Shown here in pieces: positions 9,816-20,801 of a DNA stretch of 34,784 bases. The DNA lies in the NCBI GenBank assembly GCA_004380135.1, contig QXCR01000230.1:1-34784 (forward strand). Reading direction: 5' to 3'. Each line of letters opens with the position of its first letter. The first letter of the stretch is position 1. The notes under the pieces were generated by a model. That model did not search any database, had not been told where the DNA came from, and was given only the letters and a program-made list of their open reading frames with translations. Both the position numbers and the translations under genes were made by a program. The DNA is from Stemphylium vesicarium (lineage: Eukaryota; Ascomycota; Dothideomycetes; Pleosporales; Pleosporaceae).

Positions 9816-10593
9816 AGATGGCATGGAACCTGGGTCATGTACCCTGAGGCCCACACGGTGGCTGAAAGGTCTGACGAGAATGTGGGGAACGAGGTGTGTT
9901 GAGCTGAAGCGGAGTGGGGTGTCGGGGGGTACGTGACAAGAGACCCGTGCTATCGCGGAGGTGCGAGCCAATGCGCCTTCCCTTCGCGCAAATGCGGGGT
10001 ACTACGTCTCGGAGCCGTCGGCTCCGCCCCGAAAGACGTTCGAAGTCAAGGTCACACCACGAGTAGGCCTACCATCACTGTCTTCACTTACGTTCACAAG
10101 CTTGCGATTGAATTCCGGAGGTTGGACAAGATAGGATGAGGCGGACGCATACGCATACACGGGGTAGATCCCAGTCCCAGCTTCCCCACTTCACGTCGCA
10201 CGTAGATCACCATGCAGCACCACGCCTATTCGGGTCGTCCGATTGTGGTCAACGCGGGGCTATCTCATAGTCTGTAGCGTGGTGTTGTACAAGACGAGTA
10301 GCGGTGTATCAACGTTAAGCAGCGCCATTGGCGCTTCGACAGCTGGTAGAGAACAGCGACGCACCGTGACGGTGCTAATATATCGAGATCAGATCATATC
10401 TGTAACATAGAAAGGCAGGTACAGGCACATCCATGGTCGAAGGTATCTTCCGAGTCAGTCTTGGGTCACTGGAGTTACCGCCGGTGCCGATGAGTGGCTC
10501 TCTACCGGTTTCAACAACACGCCATCTTTCTCCCGAACCGCCGCTTAGGAGGCATGTGCGGAGATTCGCAAGAGCGTAGCGACGGTGACAGTG
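9816..10593. other. Intergenic, contains a nested hairpin, no gene seen
   Basis: No frame with recognisable content. At 10004-10039 a two-level hairpin occurs: CGGAGCC/GGCTCCG with a 3-nt loop inside ACGTCT/AGACGT. The remainder is the upstream flank of the alcohol dehydrogenase gene. Confidence 0.4.
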
Positions 10594-10600
10594 TATATAA
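10594..10600 (+). promoter_or_regulatory. TATA box candidate (TATATAA) for the alcohol dehydrogenase gene
   Basis: TATATAA lies about 120 bp upstream of the ATG at 10721, a usual distance for a filamentous-fungal core promoter allowing for a 5' leader of under 100 nt. Position is the only support. Confidence 0.45.
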
Positions 10601-10720
10601 ATGTGCAATGGAGTCACTTCCAAAACGCAACAGTACCACTCCGCACATCCTGCATGTTTCCCCCCGGCTCGATCAACCCCGTCAGCCCAGTCCAGAATCA
10701 GAACAGCCTCGCCGTCCACC

Positions 10721-11948
10721 ATGAAGGCACTCATCTACGATGGAGTCGGAAAGTGCAAGCTCGTCGACAAAGACATTCCTCAACTCAGCGGCGGCCTCGA
10801 CGCTCTGGTAAGGATGCAACGGACCACCATCTGTGGCTCAGACCTCCACATCCTTAAAGGCCACGTGCCCACATGCACCCCAGGAAGAACGTTAGGCCAC
10901 GAGGGCATCGGCGTGATCGAGGAACTAGGGCAAGAAGTTAAGAACTTCAGAAAAGGCGACCGGGTGCTGATTCGATGCATCACTTGCTGCGGTACCTGTC
11001 ACTTTTGCAAGAAGTCGTGAGTGCGCTCCTCGTACCATTTATGACCAGGTCATCGTGAACTTTGCTGACCTCGCCGTTTTCTCTCCTTGCAGAATGGCCG
11101 ACTGTTGTGTGAAGGCAGGCTGGATTCTCGGTAACGCGGTTGACGGGAGTCAGGCTGAATATGTTCGCATCCAGTACGCCGATACCTCGCTATACCACGT
11201 ACCCAACAGTGTAGATGAGCGCACTTTACTCTTGTTCAGCGATATCTTACCAACAGGCCTGGAAGTCGGTGTCCTGCGCGGAAAAGTGGAACCAGGCTGT
11301 ACCGTCGCAATCGTGGGGGCAGGGCCCGTCGGTCTCGCCGCTGGCCTTACTGCACAGCTGTATGCGCCCCGCAAGCTTGTCTTCTTCGACATGGACGACT
11401 ACCGCCTCTCTGTTGCTAAGAAAATGGGCGCAACACACGTCTACAACGTCAAGAACATGAAAGGCACAGTTCGCGATCTTGCAGCGGAGCACATGGACGA
11501 GGCTGATGGTTTTGACGTGGTCATGGAGGCTGTGGGCATCCCGGCGACGTTCAACATGTGCGAAGATCTTGTTGCAAAGGGTGGGCATATCGCGAATATG
11601 GGCGTACATGGGAAGAGCGTCGATCTGCACATTGAGCGGCTGTGGGCGAGGAGTACGACAATCAGTATGGCGCTGGTGTCGGCGCACACGATTCCGACGT
11701 TGTTGAACTTGTTCGCTGCTGGTAAGATCGATGCGAGCGCCATGGTCACACACGGTAAGCATACCCATTCTTCCCCTTCGTGTGCAAGAGTTCTAGAGAT
11801 TGCGTTTCTTTGCTGACAGCTCGTTCTCGCAGACTTCACGTTTAGTGACATCGAGAAAGCATATGACCATTTTGGACAGGCGGCCGAGACAAAGTCTTTG
11901 AAAGTCAGCATTGAATTTGGAATGTCGCGGCGAGAGGAAACATTATGA
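10721..11948 (+). CDS. Zinc-dependent alcohol dehydrogenase (MDR family), 357 aa
   Basis: Three exons: 10721-11016, 11093-11754 and 11833-11948. Introns of 76 and 78 nt begin GTGAGT and GTAAGC and have GCTGAC branch sites, and the joined frame is open. Residues 1-170 form the GroES-like catalytic domain, with catalytic zinc ligands Cys38, His60 and Glu61 (GHEGIG) and the structural zinc set Cys90, Cys93, Cys96 and Cys104. The NAD(P)-binding Rossmann motif GAGPVG is at 174-179. Length fits the family (about 350 aa). It should oxidise or reduce an alcohol/aldehyde pair in the cytosol; the substrate cannot be told. The start has CACC before the ATG, and no lesions were seen. It lies tail to tail with the broken monooxygenase, 57 bp away. 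Confidence 0.92.
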
Positions 11949-13603
11949 TAGTTCCTTCACCTTCTACCACTAGAGGGAAGAGAAGATTTATGCTATGCGA
12001 CTACTTCATTTGAACAGGGTCGCGAAATACGAGTGCAGAGCATCGGTATCCTCTAAATCGCCAACCCAGCCCACGTGCGTATCAGACCTAACCACAATCA
12101 CGGCGCCTATTTCGCGATCAACACCCCATCGATGATACGCGAACCCGTCGCAATAGCGATCGTAATGTACAGGCTGGTCTACGAAAATGCGCGTGTAGTC
12201 GCATCCATGATAATCGGGATCGAAGGGACCGTAAAGGGCGTGAGGGAAGTCGAAGACTGTAACCACGTGACCAGGGTCACATGATTTGCTATTGTAGCAG
12301 GCACTTACCTCTGAGCCGGAAGCCCCGGAAACACAGAGAACACACACGACAACAGATAGCAATACAATAGCTAATCCGTAGCCTCCAACTCGACACTGCT
12401 CATGCAGTTACAAAGACAGAAAGAGCGTCCATAGTATTCTCCGCGCTGTGAATAGCCAACAACGATATCATCGACAAACGAAGCCTCTCGTTAAGGAAGG
12501 GAATAGAATGATGTTGGTCGGTTCCTACATTCACCTCGTTGCGCGAGGTTCCAGGCTGGCGGAAGCAATACGGATAGCGGGCGTGTAGAAGCGGCGTCAT
12601 TTTCCCGCTTTCGTCTTTGCGCTCCGACTCTACGCGCTGACAAAACTCCTTCACCCTCGCCATCTAATGTGGTTGACTGACGTCTCCGGCCAATAGAACG
12701 ATCCTGAACCTGCCGTCGCTCTGGAAAAGCCTGGTCGTCCAGTAAAGCTGCGAGGTTGCGTGGCCAAAAACACGCTGGTGTTTGAACGACTCGCCAACAA
12801 GGAGTTCCGATGCGGCGTGTTGTCTTGACGTATCTCCTTGCACCACTATGCTGTCCGGGTACTCAAGCTTAAGACCGTTTGTGAAGTCGCTAAATTCCAA
12901 GTGGCGCTATTTGAAGTCGTTTGCATCCAATACCCTGTCGTTGCCAAAGAGGGTAGTGTCGAACGCGACGAGTTTTTGCGCTACGGGATAGCGCTCGCCT
13001 GCGTAGGTGGCGAGAAGAGCGTTTTGGTCGCGGAGGACACTAGATGCAGCCAAGGCGACTTTCCAGCCTAGGTTGTATCCGTCTTGCATACTGGTGTTCA
13101 TGCCTAAGCCGACCTTGAGGGAGAGCATCTGTACAGCGTCTCCCGTAAGGAAGACGCGGTTGCCGGGATGCTGATTGCGCTCAGCAACTCGCTGGCCGAC
13201 TTGGTATACGGTCCACCATTCGCAGACTTTGAAGTTGAGTGCATACGGCCCGAGGAACCGCTTGGCTTTTCCGAGGATGTGTTCAAGTGCAATTGTGGAC
13301 CGATTGAAGCGGCCGCCGCTGGTCTAGTCGCTGAAGGGCACATAGAAACGTGTCAAGTTGCGCTCGCGGGGGACAACCACCATCGTGGCATGTTCATTCC
13401 TGATCAAGCAAGGAAAGTGGATGTCGGGGAAATTTGTCATTGCGATAATGTCCATCGTGCCCCTGGGGGTTGATCAGTAATGTGAGCTTTAGGTGTACAG
13501 GATGCGAACTTACCACACCGAATTAGTTGACGCGCCTTGCGTCTTGTAATTCAATTGGTATCTAAGCCAGCTATGCGCACCGTCACAACCAATCAGATAC
13601 TTG

Positions 13604-13818
13604 TGTAGAAGTGTAAGCTGTCAGAGAAGAGTGTCATACATAAGCTGATGTCTTCTTCTATGTAGCTGTCGTAGTAGCCTTATATAGGGCTATAACGATG
13701 ATCTGTTTACATGACGTATCGATGATCGCGATAGGCGCAGCAGGTGCTGCTCAAGAGCAGGAGGAACCATCTCTCCACCACGTGGCACACGAATGTCCCT
13801 ACCTCATAAACCGTCACA
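13604..13818 (-). repeat. 3' LTR of the copia element
   Basis: 215 bp, TG...CA ends, apparently identical to 18844-19058. It is the 3' LTR because the element reads on the minus strand. Confidence 0.95.
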
Positions 13819-13900
13819 CACCCCCTCAGCTGCGGTGTCAACCAAAGCTGATGCTCCATATCATGTCGAATAGCAGTCGTTTCTCAACCTCTACCTAGTA

Positions 13901-16900
13901 CTAGTGGGTCAAGCTCTCTAGATTGGGGCTCTCTGGATCAGGGCTCTCTGGTCCAGCGTTCGGTAGGTATTCTTTGACGTCCTTCAGACCAAGCTGTAGA
14001 ATAAACTCGGCGTGCTTCTGGCGTACAAGGATCTTCGTGAGTCCGTCGGCGGGCATGAGATTAGTAGGCTTCCATTGAACTGATATTCGACCATCAGCTA
14101 CCTCCTGCCTCAACCAATGTTGGTGTACGTCTACATGGCGTAATCGGGTGAATAGCTTGTCTTCGTCCTTAGTGACGACGCCCACTGTCTGCAGGTTGTC
14201 GCAATAGATCGTTGGTACCATCTCGAGGTTAAACTTGATGTGCTTGAATAGTCGATTCCAAGCCTGTAGCTCGCTGGCTGCTGTCGATAGAGCTAGCAGC
14301 TCTGCCTCGGTGGTGGACTTCGTGACTGAGCGTTGGAGTGTCGCCTTCCAGTCAATAGGCATGCCATACAGCATAAACAGATATCCCTGTGAGCTGCGTC
14401 GGGTTGGCAAATCGTCCGCAAATGCCGCATCTGAGGCGCCGTAGAACAATGGCTCCGTATCTGCTTTCGTAATCTCTGGGCCAGTACTCATGTACATGGT
14501 GTGTCTATCGGCAGCACAACCTCCTTGAGCACCGATCGCGAGTCGCTTCTGACCAATCAGGTACTTCCACGCATGGTAAGCTGCGCTGACATGCTTTTGG
14601 CCTGGATTCTGTAGATATCGTGATAATTCTGAGTGTGTTTGCGCGACGTCAGGTCGCGTGTATGTCGAGATGTAGGCCAGTGATCCGACCAGTTCCTGGT
14701 ATAGCTTCGTGCGCTTATCGTCCGGCTCCTCGGTGCTCAGGCCGATATTGCCATCTACCAGCGGTACTGCTGGGTATGTTGTGCTCCTCTGAGCAATGTC
14801 ATATTTGGCAGCCACCTTGTCGATGAAGCTGTCTTGCATCAACCAAATCTTCTTCTGGCTGCGGTCTCGGATGACGCGTACTCCAAGGAACCACTTCAGC
14901 TCTCCCAGGAATCGCACGTCGTAGGTCGCGCGCAGCTGTTGATCGAATCGATGGTAGGCGTCCTTGTTCTCAAATGCTACAGCCACCACTATATCGTCTA
15001 CAAAGAAGAAGACGATCAGTTGGTCGTTGCTGAACAGACAAGGCACTCCCGGTACTTGACGTAGCCCCAGCTTTTCGAGCGTAGCTGTGAGGTGTTTGTA
15101 CCATAGTCGTGGCGCATCTCGAAGTCCGTACAGAGCTCGCTTGAGCTCAAGCAGTTGTCCAAGCTCTTTCTCGTATCCTTCTGGGCACCGTACGTATGTA
15201 GTTCGATCGAGTTCGGCGTTGAGAAAGGCGTTCAGGACATCGTACTGGTATAGCTCGAGGTCGAAAGCAGCTACGAGGGCGATCAGACATCGGAATATCT
15301 TCGCGGCCAGCGTAGCCGCGTACGTATCGCCGTAGTCTTACTATAGATCTCCCCTTACTACCAGTCTTGCCTTGAATTTGTAAAGGTATCCATCCTCGTC
15401 GAACTTATACGTGAATACCCACATAAGTGGTAGTATCTCAGCATCTATAAGCTCAGAGGCTCTCGCTGCTCGCCCAAAGCAGCTTCGTTGGATGAAGCCA
15501 TCGATCTCTTTGCGGCTTGCCTTCCTGAACTCTGCTCCAAATGGATGATGGTCCAAATCTTTCCACCTCTTTGGTACAGCTGGCAGCTGGTCGCGATGGA
15601 GTCGAATCTTAGGTGCGTCGTTAAGTAGCTTTGCTGGTGCCGTTGGGTTAATACAGGCTGCGAATGTCGCTAGGTACGTGCCGAGGTTGACTGGCTTCCG
15701 AATCCGCTTCCCCTTTACTATGAATTGCTCTGACACCTGGCTGCTAATCTCTTCTCGTCGTCTTGCATTGTTGGATGTTCGATCCAACGCTTCTCCTTCT
15801 GGTGCCAGAGCGTATCCTCGTCCCCAGACAGTGTCGTCCATCACTTGACCCGTGAGTTGGCTCAGTTCCTGTGAATCTGGCGTCGCCTCTGGAGTTCTGA
15901 GATGTTTCATCGTCCCTTGTTGCTGGCTATCGTCTTGCTGGACGACTTGCCGTCGTGGTTGGACATGAATCGTATCGCCGATCTGATCCTCCATCTCGTT
16001 CTCGCTCTCTTTCTCATCCTGGTGTGGATCTTGGTGCGCATTCACATCTTTGGGCGAAGATAGCTGATCTGTCAATATGTTGCTGTAGTCGGGCGTATCC
16101 TCGATGTCGAGCACTTCAGCCGCCTCCCGAATATAACTTTTCTCTGCGTACTGGCCTTGGCCGTCGCAGAGCTTGTCTCTCAGAAAGACAACGTCTCGGG
16201 TCCGTATGACTCGTCCGATTGTCGGCAACCAGATTCGGAATATGTTGGTTGAGTCGAAGCCTACGAGATGTCCGATCAACGATCGAGACTCAAGCTTCGC
16301 TCCGCGTGGTAACTTTTCGTTGAGCACGCATGCTCTTGCTCCGATTACTTCCAGGTGAGCAACAGATGGTTTGGCTCCCTTGACCTTGGTGTACGGACAG
16401 CTCCAGTCGATTGCTTCGACTGGCGTACGGTTGAGCAGGTATATAGCTGTCATGGCACACTCGTTGGCGTACTCCTTGGGTAGACCCGCATGCAGTCGGA
16501 TCGCCCTAGCTCGGATAATGATCGACTTCCCTGCTCGCTCAATGCCTCCGTTCTGTGCTTCTGTAGCTCTCGGTTCTAGAGCTATTCCAAGGTCTCTGCA
16601 TATCTCGAGTAGCTCAACGTATCCAGCTTCCATGTCAAGCCGAATGACAGTAACTTGGCTGTTATATTGACGTTGGATCTTGGCTAGCAATCGCTTGAAG
16701 ACTCGTGTCAGAGTTGCCTTCGTCTTGTCTGGCATACAGCTTCCTTCGTGCCACTTCGAATCTTGATCGGTCATGTGGAACAGGTATTGGTCGCCATTGT
16801 AACAACGCTCGCCTCGCTCCAACAGCTGTATCAAGTCGATACTGATGCGCTGAAATGGTCGAGTTGCTGGTTCTCGCGGTAGTCTCCGGCTGACAAGCTG

Positions 16901-18664
16901 CGTCAGTTTTGACTGTATACACGTCTCACAATCCTTCCACTTCGGGGCTGGGTTGCCGTCCACCAGCTCTAGTCCGTCCACGCTTCCTGGCAGATGTTCA
17001 ATCGCCTTTCGACCTGCGTGGCCCCACATAACATGAGCTTCGTTTGGTGTAAGCTGTAGCGGCTTCCGAGGCTCGTGCGAAGGCTTCTTGTAGGCGTGAG
17101 TCGAGGCGGCAAGCAGAGGGCCAGCATCTGGCCGCTCCATGCCGTCAGCGTCTATCAGCCAATGGCCTCCCACGTATTGAAGCTTGCTTATAACGTTGTT
17201 CCATCGCCGCTGGTATAGACAGTCTCGGCCTGAGTCGAAGTGTATGCCGATCGATCGACATCGAGAAAGACCGACGACGTTCGTAAGGAATCCTGGTACG
17301 TACGCCACGTAGGTGAGCTCAATCTGCTCTGTGCCCGTGGGCGTGTTGATGAGCAGAACCACATCTCCCCACTCTTGTATCACCAGCTCTTGATTTCCAG
17401 CCTTAACTACTTCACCTGTGCCGTCAGCGCGCTTCTTCCAGCCGTACGCTCTGGTGTTAGTCACATGCGTGTTAGATCCTGGATCGAGGATCCATCGGTT
17501 GATCAGGTTTGGTTTGATCGTCTGCTTGTCTGTGCAGTCTGTACTCATGGTGAGCTGCAGTACATGACTGTTGATGGTTTCTACTGTCGGGCTTCGGTCG
17601 TCAAACTGTCGTCGCGTGGTCGAAGCTGCTGAGTTCGTGTTGGCTCTGAGAGCCGCTTTCATGGCTCGTCCGAATGATGATTGGCTTGCCATTGCTGTGT
17701 CAAATCTCTCTTGTATTTCTGCTTTCGGTGTCCAGCCCTGAGGTTTGTTCTTCCCTCCCAGGTACCAGCAGTCCTTGAATCGGTGCATGCGACCGCACTT
17801 GCATTCGAGTCTCCTGTCCTTGTTCTCGCTATTCCTCTCTATATTTGCTGCTGGTGTGTCTGAACTCTGGTCGATGCCCAACGTCGCGAAGGTTCCGAGT
17901 GAAGACGCTACTGGCTTTGTGGAGCGCCAGTACATGCCGAACTCAGCCACAAGATCATCAAGGCTTGGAATCGTCTAAGCATTGATCTGGGCTCGAAACA
18001 GCGTAGCTTGCTGGGTCGTCGCCCATGTCTCGTCGAGACCCTTGATAGCGAGGAGGAAGTCGCGCTGGACTCGAGGTAATATAACATCAGGTAGGTGGGC
18101 TGTTTCGCACATTCGTACGACGTGCAGCCATTGCTCAAGCCAGGTATCGATGTTGTTTCGGGGTCGACTCTGAAGTTGTCGATATTTGGCAATAAGCTGT
18201 AGCTCCCTCTCGGCCGTCGATGGGCAGAGGTGCTTCTTCAGCTTCTTTAGTCGAGCGTACGCTGTATCGTCGCTCTGGATGAGATGTATGTGACGGCGGC
18301 TGATCGTTCGGCCGATCTCTTGGGTAAAGTCGTTCAGCGCTTTCCTCTTGATCGTGTGTCTGGCCAATGCTCGATCGTAGTGCTTCTCCGCCTGCTGGTA
18401 TCTCTGGAACTCCTCGGCCGTCATGTCTCTCATCACGACGCCGGTGTCCTCCTCTGTCTCATCATGGTAGTGCTCTGGCTCCACCGCTGCTGGCTCCTCG
18501 AGCTTCTCGAGGGCCATCTCGTCAAGGTCTGGGTTCACCATCGACCACAGGTGATGCCTGTTCGCGCTATCCTTTCGTAGGAAGATCCATTCTTCCCAGT
18601 CCGCAGGCTTCTCAAGTATAACTGTTGTCCTCGTAATTAGTCCATCCAGCTTAGTAGTAGCCAT
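13901..18664 (-). pseudogene. Copia Gag-Pol, single frame with three nonsense codons
   Basis: ATG at 18664. A Gag region of about 229 codons is followed by a TAG (17977-17975), then in the same frame a Cys/His knuckle (CKCGRMHRFKDC), protease (LDPGSNTHV near 17490, with Pro where most families have Ser or Thr), integrase with an H-H-C-C finger (CETCIQSK near 16930) and catalytic D, D, E (SIDLIQL, VIRLDME, QNGGIER), then RT. A TAG-TAA pair (15343-15338) sits just after KARLVVRGDL. RT continues in frame through FFFVDDIVV (near 15005) and RNase H (ASDAAFADD; STTEAELLAL) to a stop at 13901. All three lesions fit Gln codons mutated at CpA. Apart from them the polyprotein looks whole. Such an element is not autonomous as sequenced. 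Confidence 0.92.
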
Positions 18665-18843
18665 CCTGAATTAGGCTCTATTGGCTCTTAGATGTGACTC
18701 TCGTACGGGACTGTGCGCTCGAGGCTCGGCAAGGGAAAGGTAGCGGTAGCTATAGCGATGACGTAGCTCTGTTGACAGCGGTCAATAGCTCGTCGTGCTC
18801 GAAGTTAAATGCAGTAAATAAAGTCGACAGCCGGGCTTATAAC

Positions 18844-19058
18844 TGTAGAAGTGTAAGCTGTCAGAGAAGAGTGTCATACATAAGCTGATGTCTTCTTCTA
18901 TGTAGCTGTCGTAGTAGCCTTATATAGGGCTATAACGATGATCTGTTTACATGACGTATCGATGATCGCGATAGGCGCAGCAGGTGCTGCTCAAGAGCAG
19001 GAGGAACCATCTCTCCACCACGTGGCACACGAATGTCCCTACCTCATAAACCGTCACA
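18844..19058 (-). repeat. 5' LTR of the copia element
   Basis: 215 bp, identical to 13604-13818 by eye, directly followed on the plus strand by the ACTTG target duplication. The primer-binding sequence lies immediately inside it at about 18830-18843. Confidence 0.95.
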
Positions 19059-19745
19059 ACTTGGCCCTGACAACTTCGACATGACCCGGGCATTTCTTTG
19101 GGTCAGGTTCTTGTGAGATCTCGTCAGGCGGTAGATTACCGTTGACGATGACGTCCCGTCCGCCAAAACAGCCCGCTGCAGGGACAGGGTTCGCCTCGCT
19201 GTCAGAAAGAGTGCGCAAGGTAAGTTGAATTGGATAGGCAGTGAGATCCTTATCCAGCGTGGCGTCATAGGCAAAAGATTCGGCCGTGACGCCGCGCTCT
19301 ATCTCCAACCTGCCCCGGATATTTCTGTGATATCATCGACTAAGAAACACTCTATGCGTCCTTGGGATGTTGCGCTTGCATAGAAGGGAGAAGGTAAATC
19401 ACTGACGTAGTGTCCGAACATGTTTCCAGTGCTAGCACAGATGAGTGCCCCGTCCAGACTGTGAGCCTAGAATGCATATTTTAGGAGTGATTTCCACATA
19501 GAGTGGGTTCTGCCTGTTAACGTACCCATTTCTTGAAGTTGCCAAACATGTTTGACTCGCCAGCAACTCTCTCGCGCATACCGCCGCCCATACTGTCAAG
19601 GATCTCGTCGGTACGTGGTCGCAAGCCGTCGGCATGGCCGTTGATGACTTTTGTACCACGCTTGTCGACGATGCGTGTATTAATGCCACAACGTGGCATC
19701 CACCCCGCAGCCATGAGGCCGGCAGCACCAGCGCCGATGATTCTG

Positions 19746-20673
19746 TGAGATTGTTTTAGTATAGAAAACCCAAAGGGGGAAAGAAATGGTGCTGCGTATT
19801 GAGAGATGTGTCAAGCGTCAAGGTTGGGGAGAATCATGTAGTATTAGGCTATGGGAGAGAGAGGCCTATATACTGAATGGAGCACGCACTAGTCCTAAGG
19901 GGGAAGTGCGTGAGAGCAAACATGCGGTGGAACCTGGGGCAAACAGTAACGGCCCGTGCGGGAGACCCCACGGCCGACAAGATGTATGCGTGCGTTCTCG
20001 TGGGAACACTTACACATCAGTCTGCGATTGAGTACGAGATTCTAACATGTTATGCAGAGACAATTTGACTTGGAAATTTGTTGATCGCGGCAAATATTGT
20101 ATCTATAGCAGGGAAGATGAAAAGAAATATCAAGCTGCTGTGTTGCTCCATTGCTGTCACTTTCCGAGCTGTATATAGTTAACGAACGCAGGCATACAAC
20201 CATGCTCTAACACAGTTCGCTCGTACGAGCCTCTGCACACTCACAAATAAAGATGGAAGAATTCGAGCAGGGGCAAAGCATAGCTGATTAGCCACTACAG
20301 GACGTACTCGCCGACGAAACGTGTCGATTAACTACGGGAATTCGTACTACGGTCAACCTCTAAGGTTGCCGAAACGGAACCAAAGGATGTACCGAAACTT
20401 TGTGTGAGAGCTATGTGCTGCCATATGATAAGCATTAGGCAGCTGACCCTGGTCTCCCGAATAACGCACTTCGCCTCTCGTGCGCCGCGGGCACCGTTGA
20501 GTTGCGAAGCTTTCTAATGCTCGTACGAGGTCGCTAGCTGTAGGCCTTACAAGTGCGTGGGGTACATAGAACGTCAACTCGCTACGACTACACGGCCGAA
20601 TGTTGTGCGCGCAGAGCTTAATCCTTCTTCTGGACGTTGCCAGCGAGATTCGGTGAGTATAAGGCCTGACACC
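19746..20673. repeat. Repeat fragment (19826-19940) plus unassigned sequence
   Basis: 19826-19940 is related to the right half of the foldback at 9555-9815 (shared GAATC, GTATTAGG, CATG and GGAACCTGGG blocks), placed where the first exon of the monooxygenase would be expected. From 19950 to 20673 both strands have interrupted frames and no recognisable product. Confidence 0.4.
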
Positions 20674-20801
20674 CAGACTTGCCAACAAGCAAGCCAATCA
20701 AGCCGGTCTAACTACATTCAGTAACACCTTAACCTATGCGATTTAGGTGATTACCACATTAGGTTAGACCGGCTTGATTGGCTTGCTTGTTGGCAAGCCT
20801 G
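20674..20801. mobile_element. hAT-type MITE, 128 bp, copy 1
   Basis: Terminal inverted repeats start CAGACTTG and end CAAGCCTG. A 35-bp perfect inverted core (20678-20712 with 20763-20797) encloses a 50-bp centre. Flanking 8-mers CTGACACC (20666-20673) and CTAACACC (20802-20809) match at 7 of 8, fitting the 8-bp target duplication of hAT elements. There is no coding capacity. The second copy at 27300-27427 has the same length. Confidence 0.88.

Larger units (their letters stand above)
13599..19063 (-). mobile_element. Ty1/copia LTR retrotransposon, complete, 5455 bp plus target duplication
   Basis: The element spans 13604-19058 between two copies of ACTTG (13599-13603 and 19059-19063), a 5-bp target duplication. 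Two 215-bp LTRs (TGTAGAAG...CCGTCACA) read as identical base for base. On the element strand the left LTR is followed by GTTATAAGCCCGGC, which can pair with a tRNA anticodon arm (loop CTTATAA), suggesting half-tRNA priming as in copia. A purine-rich tract (CTGAGGGGGTG) abuts the other LTR. Gene order Gag, protease, integrase, RT, RNase H is the copia order. Identical LTRs mean a recent insertion. Confidence 0.95.
12006..19743 (-). pseudogene. FAD-dependent aromatic hydroxylase (phenol 2-monooxygenase-like), split by a copia element
   Basis: The 5' part is at 19059-19743 and the 3' part at 12006-13603. It opens with an FAD-binding GAGAAG motif (19735-19718) and DKRGTKV, continues to IGCDGAHSW (ending near 13555), which is cut by the retrotransposon a few codons earlier, then a GD motif region with GLGMNTSMQDGYNLGWK (about 13110-13060), a dimerisation region with SDGRFRIVLLAGD, and a thioredoxin-like C-terminus ending GWVGDLEDTDALHSYF. 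Introns include one near 13502-13455. Beyond the insertion there are three in-frame TAG codons (near 13328, 12904 and 12663), a frameshift near 19290, a disrupted stretch near 12400-12290, and GDAVQ where GDAxH is usual. The first exon is missing, next to a repeat at 19.8 kb. In intact relatives the enzyme ortho-hydroxylates phenols with NADPH and O2. Confidence 0.85.

Noticed and set aside
1417..18000. Genetic code change reading UAG as glutamine
   Set aside because: The intact dehydrogenase and reductase genes show nothing requiring it, a TAG-TAA pair occurs in RT, and a frameshift is also present in the monooxygenase. RIP-like mutation is simpler.
20071..20673. Possible transposase or host gene fragment on the plus strand
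   Set aside because: Frames are interrupted by stops and none of the recognisable DDE, RT or HTH motifs could be identified.
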